Assembly: GCA_900313015.1 (NCBI GenBank)
Contig: OMPR01000017.1
Location: 1-64,000, forward strand
Length of the DNA: 64,000 nucleotides
Direction: 5' to 3'
Source: Rhodobacteraceae bacterium EL53
GTDB lineage: Bacteria; Pseudomonadota; Alphaproteobacteria; Rhodobacterales; Rhodobacteraceae
A program made the position numbers and the translations under genes. The notes beneath the pieces were generated by a model. It worked only from the letters and a program-made list of their open reading frames with translations. It was not told where the DNA came from and made no database searches. Positions 9,501 to 18,500 of this stretch are shown here, one piece after another (the stretch's first letter is position 1; each line of letters begins with the position of its first letter).

Positions 9501-12500
9501 CGGACCAAAGGTTTCGGCAGGATCGAACGGGTTCGCGGGGCTTGATTCATGCGGAGGTGGCGTGAAAAGTAAGGAACCTTCGGTTTGTGTCGGATCATTG
9601 GGATTGACACCCAGCACGGACAGGTCGATGACCCAAGATCCAGTAACCGGATCAAACAGCGCCCCGCCCGGTGGATCGGTCGCCAAAGAGGATCCAGGTG
9701 GCAATTCTATCCCAATTCCGAAGTCTCCGGTCACACCGTTGGGCAAGTTCACCAGATCGTCAATCGAGTCATAGAATGGCGGTTGTGGTGTGATCTTGAT
9801 CTTGAGTTCAATCACAGTGTCTTCGTCACCGCTGCCCACCAGCTCAAGGATTGGAAGCGGCAGATCCTGCTCCGGCTCACAGGGATCCGGGCCATTGCCC
9901 GTCGCCGGAACGACAAGAACAGTAAAGTCCATGGGTATTACCGAGCCGCCGGGCAGGTTGTTAATCAGCGCCAGCACCTCTTCGGGTGTACCGATCAGGC
10001 CGTCCAGTGGCTGGTCATCCTCAACGACAATCGCGTGGAGTGTCATGTCGTAATAGGTGACCTCGGAGACATTGGTTGGAACAAATTCCAACGCTGCAAG
10101 CTGATCTGCGGTGACAATATACGACTCGCCAGTTGCATCCACAGGGGTCGCGCCCAGGAAGGACACGCTGGGATCGACGCCGGTGATCAGATAGTAGAGC
10201 GTCTCGGATCCATCGAACTGACCACCGGCAAAGGTGATCTCGGTCATCCGGCCTTCAATCGGATCTGCCGGACGGAACAGGGCGTCTGGCGAAATTGGAC
10301 CGGCTTGAAGGAAGATGTCACGGATCCGCGCGTCCAGCGTGAAAGGTGAGTTGTCCCGGCCTGCATACCCATAGACGCGGTCCGCATTGGCTATGCCATC
10401 AACGATTTCGGTTGGACGATAGGCGTCGTCGATCTGATCGTCAGTGATGCCTGAATTCGGATCGTCGGTTGGATCCGGATTCTGTACTTCGATGATCGGG
10501 TCGTCGGCGATTCCCACTACATTGATTTGTACTGTCCCGGTGGCAGTCTGAGCTTGAGTGGCATCAATCGTTTCATAATACACGAGCGTTACGTCAAATC
10601 TTATCGTTTCGTTGCTGTCCTGTCCGGGTAGAACCCAAAGCGCCGCAGCCTGCGCAGGAGACAACTGCAATTCGCCGTTATTGCCGATCGGAAGTGCATT
10701 GTAGTAGTTGCCGGGGACAACGGGATCAGCTTGAGGCGAGCCGACGAAGAAGGTTGGTAGTCGGCCAAAGGAATCAGGTACAATGTTTGAAACCAGAATA
10801 ACGCCCAGTATTGCTTCGGGTGAACCAGGTGAATTGTTCAGGTTGTCAATGATATTCCCGTCTAGAGGCGTGGCAAGTGCCGTGTCTTCTTCGCCACTGA
10901 AACTTTCGGATGGATCGCCACCATCAACCACCGGGTCAACATGCAGTACCTTATCCAACGTTGTGATTCGAGTATTTCCACCATCGGACTCTGTTGTGAC
11001 AACATCGATCTTGAGCGGGTAGTCACCCGCGTAGTGAGTAGGAATGCCACGCAATTCGGCGGTGAGCCAGCTGCCGTTCTCCAGGCTCCACGAGTTGAAT
11101 CCGGGTGGCACGTTCACATCCGTCAGCAGGGCGGGGATTTTTGCGCCGCCCGGATCGCTGGGGTCTTCGACATAGACGGTGACGCCATTGGGCACTTCGC
11201 GCATAACAACGGCAGTGACGGACTCTGAGCCATCGTTGTCTTGGATGATGGGCTCGAACGGGATTTGCCAGACACCTCCCGCGTCGTCGATGACCTGTTC
11301 GTTGCCCTGTGGCAGTGTCAGGATGACCGCAATGTTGTTGACTGGATCGACGTCGACATCAAAAGTCGCATCCGCTTGAGCATTGCGCACCTCGTCGGTG
11401 TTGTCGTCCGAGACCGAAACTTCGATGTTCAGGTCGTCGCCAAAGAAATCACCGACCGATGAGAACGGATCGCCGGTCTGTCGGTCGACATCGTAATCTT
11501 CGTAGAGCGAAGGTCGCAGTTGCAGTGATGCTTCGAAGGACGTGACATCGGGCACGAAGCTGATCGTAAGGTCGCCTGTTGCCTGATCATAGGTGGCGCT
11601 GTCGATCAGGTCATATGTCGCCTGCGTCAACGGCAAACCACCGTCAGGTTGAAAAAACGCTGATTGTTGCAGGGTTGTACCGCTGAGATGGTCGGTGACC
11701 CAGTCTGTCGGAATGTTCGAGATCACAATGGATTCGATCTGCTCTGAACCGTCCGTGTCGGGTGTCGAGACATCCAAACCGACATATAGGTCGACCTGTC
11801 CGGGGCCACTGCCATCTGCGGTGCTTTCCAGCAGCGTCAGGATCTTATCCCCACTGACCGAGCCATCTTTGATCGTCGCGCTGACGATCTGCGGACTGTC
11901 ATCGGCCACTTCATCCGATGCTCGGACAAACACCGAAGCCGTCAGTTCCGCTTCAGCGCGTGGACGTACTGTTTGGATAATCTGGAAGTTCGAGGTCGCG
12001 AAATTGTCGCTGGTATCGATCTCGACATCTCCGGTGGTCGTTTCGTTCCAAGCCAATGTCCCGTCGAGGGTCAGAACACCACTGAAATGCTGGGGAACTT
12101 CGATTCTTAGGTCATCAAGTGCCGCAGCAAAATCCAGAGCACTAGTGGTTGGAAGCGGTGTAATCGTGTAATCCACACTCGTTAGGGTGGAACCGGCCTG
12201 GACAATTTGAACCTTTGAGGCCAGCCCTTTGTTGCGCACTTCGAGAAGAAGATCATTGGTGTTTGACGGGTCGAAGCTGTCGCTTTCCGTTGCAACTGCG
12301 ATGCTCAGCGAGAGGCTTTGCAGAACTTCGGACCCATCATTGTCCTGCAGGGCAATATTGCTGAGCTCAATGTTGAGGCGCTTTGCGCCTCCGATGTTCT
12401 CGTTCGTCCGAGAGTTGGTCACCGTGAAGTCAATCGGGTCAACAATCGCGTCGACATCAATATCCAGATCGTCCTGAGCCGTTTGCGTGTCTGACGGAAG

Positions 12501-15500
12501 ACCCGCGGCAGCATCGACCGATGTGACTGTCGCGACGAGGTCGTTGCCCACAATCGTTGCGGCATCCCGATCGTCATCCGCCAAGGGTGTGACCCTGAGT
12601 GCGCCCATGAATTCCTGAACACTGCCATTGAGTGTTATTGTAAGGGTCGTGCCGGATATCGTTGCAGATGAGACCTGCGCTGCGCCCTGTTCAAACAGGG
12701 CCAAATCCACATTCCCGTTTGTGTTTGGAACCCAGCCTGCTGGCAGGTTTTCGACCACGATGGTCGTCAACTGTTCTGACCCGTCGCGGTCTGGTGTCTG
12801 CGCGTCAAAGATCATCAGGAACGAACTGTCTTCGTCGACCAGATAATTTTCGTCAGCAATCCGATCTACGCTTCCGGGGCTGTCATCAACCGAAAGGACC
12901 AACGTCGGCTCGGCAACAGGTGTCACGTTCAGATCGAAACTCTCGTACGTTCCGGCGGCCGTGCCTTCGTCGGTTTGAACCGTTACCGTCACACCCACAA
13001 TACCTGAGAAGTGCTGTGGGAACGAGACCACGCCAAGCGCCTGCAGCTCGGCCACGGTGCCAGTCCAACTATCGGCGGGACCGTTGACGATCACACCATC
13101 TGTCAGCACCGTGTTCCCTGCCGGTAGCCCAGTGAAATCGACGGTGATTGCGGTGATACTCTCGGACCCATCGATGTCAGTGACAGCCGTATTCAGGTTG
13201 AAGGGAATGAAAGTCCCCAGATCCTCGATCACCGTGATGTTTTGGGCCGCAATGAGAACATCCTGCTCCGACGCAACGGTGATCACGAAATCACGTGTTT
13301 CGACACCATCGGTGCCGTCAACATCGGTTTCACCTGCCAAAAGGGCTTCGTCAGTGGTGAATGTTGCGCTGCCCGTGATGTCTGTGGTTGTCGAGAAATC
13401 GTTAGGCAAGCGCAAGATAAGGGCGTTGTATTCGCCGTCGGTCAAACCATTGAGGACAAATGTTGGTCCCGCAGGAACAAGGGTGAAGGTCGTGCCGCCA
13501 TCGGTCGAATATTGTGTACCATCAGGCAGGCCTGAAACAGAGACATCAACGGTCGCAATGCTTTCCGAGCCATCTGCGTCTGGGGATGAGGCCGAAATGG
13601 CACCCGCAATACGCGCATCAATAGGCGCATTCGCCGTGTTGTCTTCGTCGAAATTGCCAGGAGCGTCATTCTCGATCAAGTCCAATCGACCCGGGCCGCT
13701 CAGTGCCAAATCCCCCTCTGCGTCAACTGTCACTGTGAGATCGCCGCGGCCTAGGCCGCCCTCGTCGGTGATGGCAAAGACCGAGCCAGTCAGTGTTGTT
13801 GCCGGATTCTCGGTCGAGTAATCCGTCGGCAGTTCGATGATCAGATTATTGTATTCAGCCAGCGTTCCGACAAATTGCAATGTTGGCAGCGCGTCCTGGA
13901 AGGTCGCCCCACCATCAATTGAATACCGCGTGCCAGACGGCAGTGCATTGAACAGCACGGCAACCCGCGAAACGGATTCCGAACCGTCCATATCTGTCGC
14001 TGTCGGTGTGATCTGATCCGCCGGACGGAACGTGACCGGTGCATCGATCTCTTCCAGATCAAAACTCCCATCCCCGATCGCCAGATCGCCTTCTTCGCGT
14101 ACTGTAACCGGGACATCACGCGAAACGGTTCCTTCGTTGGTCGTGACCGAGATCCCGGCAAATAGGTTCTGCGTTGGGGACGTGGTGGAGTAGTCTTTTG
14201 GCAACCGAACAATAGCATCGGAGGCGATACTTCCTACACCATTGTAGATGTAGAGAAAATCTGAAGTTCCATCGCCATTGTCGGTGAACGTGCCGATCGG
14301 GTTGCCGCCCCCGTCCACAACTTCGGTGCCGGTAGGTAGCCCATCAAGATCGAATGTCAGATTCAAGATCGTTTCGCTCGGGTCGACGATGATGTCGATG
14401 AAGTCAGATAGCATCACCTCGACAACATTATCGGTTTCATCGACAGTCACGGCACCTTCGATGATAATATCCGGCGTTGGTGATACGATGACACCCTGCA
14501 CCGTGTTCTCGACACCCTCCGGTGTTGTCACGGTGATCAGGTTGAGGATTTCACCGTTGTAATTTGGTGGCAGGGACAAGATCAGATCGTTCGCCTGGGC
14601 CACGGTGCCAGTCCAGGTGGTCCCCGTCAGGGTGCCACCATTGACACCGGTGCCTGCTGGAAGTCCGAACATCTGGATATTGACCTGTGCTGCAAACCTC
14701 GGGTCGCTGGGGTCGGCCGTTTCGGATCCATCCTGATCCGTGATATCAATCTGGATCTCCAAATTCACATCAACACCCAAATCGGGGTCACCGGTGTTCC
14801 CGCCATCTTCTTGCGCCGTGATCCGCAGGGGAGCGACAAGGGAAATATCCTCTTCGAAGCCGATATCTACTACCCGTGAGGCTGTGGCTGTACCGTCCGT
14901 GGGCGTATCGGTTGCCGGGTCTTGGTCTTCGTCGGTTTGCACATCGAGGGTGAAGGTCAGGGGGAGGGTAGCTGACCCATCCGTCAGATCTGATCGGTTC
15001 GCGGTCGAGAAATCGGCAGGCAAGGTAAAGTTGAATGCCGAATAGGCAGCGGCCACGTCGCCAACATTCGCGGCGTCCAAGACCAATGTCAGTGTTCTGG
15101 CGCCTGTCACAAGATCAGTCACAAAGCTCAGGTTGGCGCCGGTTGGCACGGTGATCGCAAGCGAGGTTTCGTCGGCCCCGGCCGGCAACCCTTCAATCAC
15201 GAGTGTCAGAGTTTCAAGCGCCTCGGAACCGTCAATATCAGTGACCGCTGACTGCAATAGATCAGAGGGTGTAATCAACGTGCTTGAATTCGTTTCATCC
15301 GGCACAGTGTCTGGCAGCGTATCGTCGATCTCCACATCACCCTCGGGTGTTATCCGCAGAACGATGGGAGCACTGACGCCGCTGGAATCTTCGGTAGATG
15401 TCGCCGACAGAGTGCCCGTAAGCACCAGCCCGTCCGCCGTCGGGCTTTCGGTGGAATAGTCGGTTGGAAAAGACAGTTGCAGTGCCTGATACTGGGCTTG

Positions 15501-18500
15501 GGTGCCAGTAAAGTTCAGGCCACCACCCGTTGCCGGATCATAAGAATAGGTACTCGCAGGAACATTCAACACCAGTACATTCGGCGGTAGGTCAGCCAGA
15601 TTGATGGAAACCGTTTCGATCATCTCGAATGGGGCATTCCCGTCGTTGTCATCCACGCTGACCTGCCAAACAGTCGATGGGGTTACGATGGTGCGGGAAT
15701 CGGTCTCTTGGGTACGCAATTCTTCAACATCTAGGGCAATGTCGCCTGTCGGGGTGATCTCGATCACCTGATCGGTGCTGACCTGCCCCTCGGGGCTAAT
15801 CGCTGTGATTTGACTTTGGATCGTGCCCGAGTAGTCTTCGGGCAAAGTCAGGTTCAGCGCATTGGCGGCCACCATGCTACCAGTCCAGGTTCCTGTTGCC
15901 GGATCGAATTGCCCCGTTGAAAACATGGCACCGCTTGGCAGGACTGTGAATTGGATTTCAACGGACGTGCTGTTCTCAGACCCATCGATATCCGTTGCTG
16001 CAAGCTGAATGCCAAGATCCAAAGTTACGCCAACACCACTGCTGTCTTCAGCTCTGGTCAATGAAGGTGGGGCATCTAGTGTTACGTCCAACTCGAAGCC
16101 GATATCGATGATGCGTGTTGCGGTTGCGGTGCCGTCTGTGGGGGTATCTGTGGCGGGGTTTTGGTCCTCATTGGTCTGCACGTCGACCGTGAGGGCCAGA
16201 GGCAGGGTGGTGTTGCCATTGCTCAGGTCCGAGCGGTTGGCGGTCGAGAAATCTGCAGGGAGGCTCAGGCTCAGCGCGCGGTAGGCCGCCAGCACATCGC
16301 CCACCGCCACCGCCTCAAGCGTGATCACCAGCGTCGCCGCGCCGGTTGTCGCGTCGTCGCCAATGCTCGAGGTCGCCCCGGCGGGCAGGGTGATCCCGAG
16401 GCTGGCCAGGTCCGAACCGCCCGGAAGCCCGGTGATCGTCAGCACCAGGCTCTCCAGTGCCTCGGAGCCATCCGCATCCGTCACCGCTGGCAACAAAAGC
16501 TCCGCAGGCACAACAGGCGTCGGATCATCCGTCTCATCCGGAACCATGTCCGCCAGGCTGTCGTCAATCTCAACATCACCCTCAGCTGTGATGCGCAGGG
16601 TGACCGGCGCCGACTGGCCGCCCGCATCTTCGGTCGATGTGGCCGACAGGGTGCCGGTCAGTACCAGCCCGTCCGCTGCCGGGCTTTGCGTGGAATAATC
16701 CGCCGGGAAGCTCAGTTGCAGTGCCAGATATTGCGCCTCGGTACCGGTGAAGGTCAGGGTGCCGCCCGCGCCCGGATTGTAGCTGATCGTGCCCGCCGGA
16801 ACCCCCAGCACCAGCACGTTCGGCGGCAGATCCGCCAGGCTGAGGCTCACCGTGTCCAGCGCTTCCGCCGGCAGCCCCGGATCACTGTCCGAGACAGAGA
16901 TGGCCCAGGCATCGGAGGGCGTCACCACCACCCGCGCATCGGTCTCGGCTGTCACCAGGTCGTCGATGTCAAAGTCGATATCGCCCGCAGGCGCAACCGT
17001 GATCACCTGCGGGGTGCTGAGCGATCCTTCCGGGCTCAGCGCCGTGATCACCGAGGTGATGGTGCCAGAATAATCCCCCGGCAGCTGCAGCGTCAGCGCC
17101 GCCGCCTGCGCCATTGTGCCAGACCAGAGCCCGGTTCCCGCATCCAGCGTGCCGCCATTGACCTGCGCGCCCGGCGGCAGATCGGTGAAGGCGATCTCTA
17201 CCGTCGTGCTGTCCTCGGAGTTGTCCCGGTCCGTCGCCGCAACCGTGATCTGCAGATCCACCGTCACGCCGCCGCCATCAACGCCGTCACCATCTTCAAC
17301 CGCCCCCACAGCCGCAGGCGCTGCAAGCGTCACGTCCAGCTCATAGGACACAACAACATCCAGACGCGCCAGGCCAAAGCCGCCCTCGTCCGAGACCGCC
17401 GCCACTTCGGCATAAAGCGCGGTCGCGGGGTTCTGTGTCGAGTAATCGGTGGGCAGCGACAGCACCAGGTTCTGGTACTCGGCCAGGGTGCCGATGAAGT
17501 TCAGCGTCGGGTTGGTCAGCGGCGCAAAGCTGGCACCGCCATCGGTCGATACCCGCGTACCCGGCGGCAGCGCGTTGAACACCACCGCCACCAGTGCGAT
17601 GCTTTCCGAACCATCCATGTCCGTCACCTGCGGGACCAGGCTGTTGGCTGGGGTGAACAGCACCGGCGCGTCGGTCTCGGCCAGGGTCACCGTCGCACCC
17701 TCAAGGAGCACGTCACCCTCTTCGGTGATCAGCACGGGGATATCCCCCGTCGCCGTGCCATCGCTGGTGGTCACCGTCAGCGCCGCCTCCAGCGTCGTGG
17801 CCGGGTTGGTTGTCGAATAATCGGTCGGGAAGATCAGCTTGACCCCGGCCGGGTCCACGCCCGAGCCCGTTGCAAGCGTCAGATCAAAGGTAAAGGTGCC
17901 GTTGCCATTGTCGGTGAACTGGCCCAGGCCGCCGTCGCCTTCGACCATCATCCCCGGTGGCAGGCCGGGCAGGGTGAAGCTCAGGCTCTCCACCGTCTCG
18001 TTCGGGTCGCTCACCAGCACAGAGATGAAGTCCGACAGCAGCACCTCGACCGGCGCGTCCGTCTCGGCCGTCACAATGGCTCCGTCAATCACGATGTCCG
18101 GCGTCGGCGTCACCACAATCGCCTGTGGCACGCTCTCGACACCCTCGGGCGTCGTCACCGTGATCGTCGACAGGATCGCCCCGCTGTAATCGCCCGGCAG
18201 GCTCAGAACCAGCGCCTCGGCCTCAGCCACCGTGCCGGTCCAGCGCCCGCCGCCCGCATCCAGGGTGCCGCCATTGGCCGTGGTCGCGGCCGGAAGGCCC
18301 GCAAAGCGGATCTCGACCGTCGCCGCAAACCGCGGATCGGAAGGATCCTCGGTCTCCGAGCCGTCCTGGTCGGTGATCGCAATCTCGATGCCCAGATCCA
18401 CATCCACACCCTGGCTGCTGCCCGGAACCCCATCATCCTCGGAGGCGATCCGCAGCCGCGGCGCGGTCAGGGTGATGTCTTCGGTGGCGCCGATATCGAT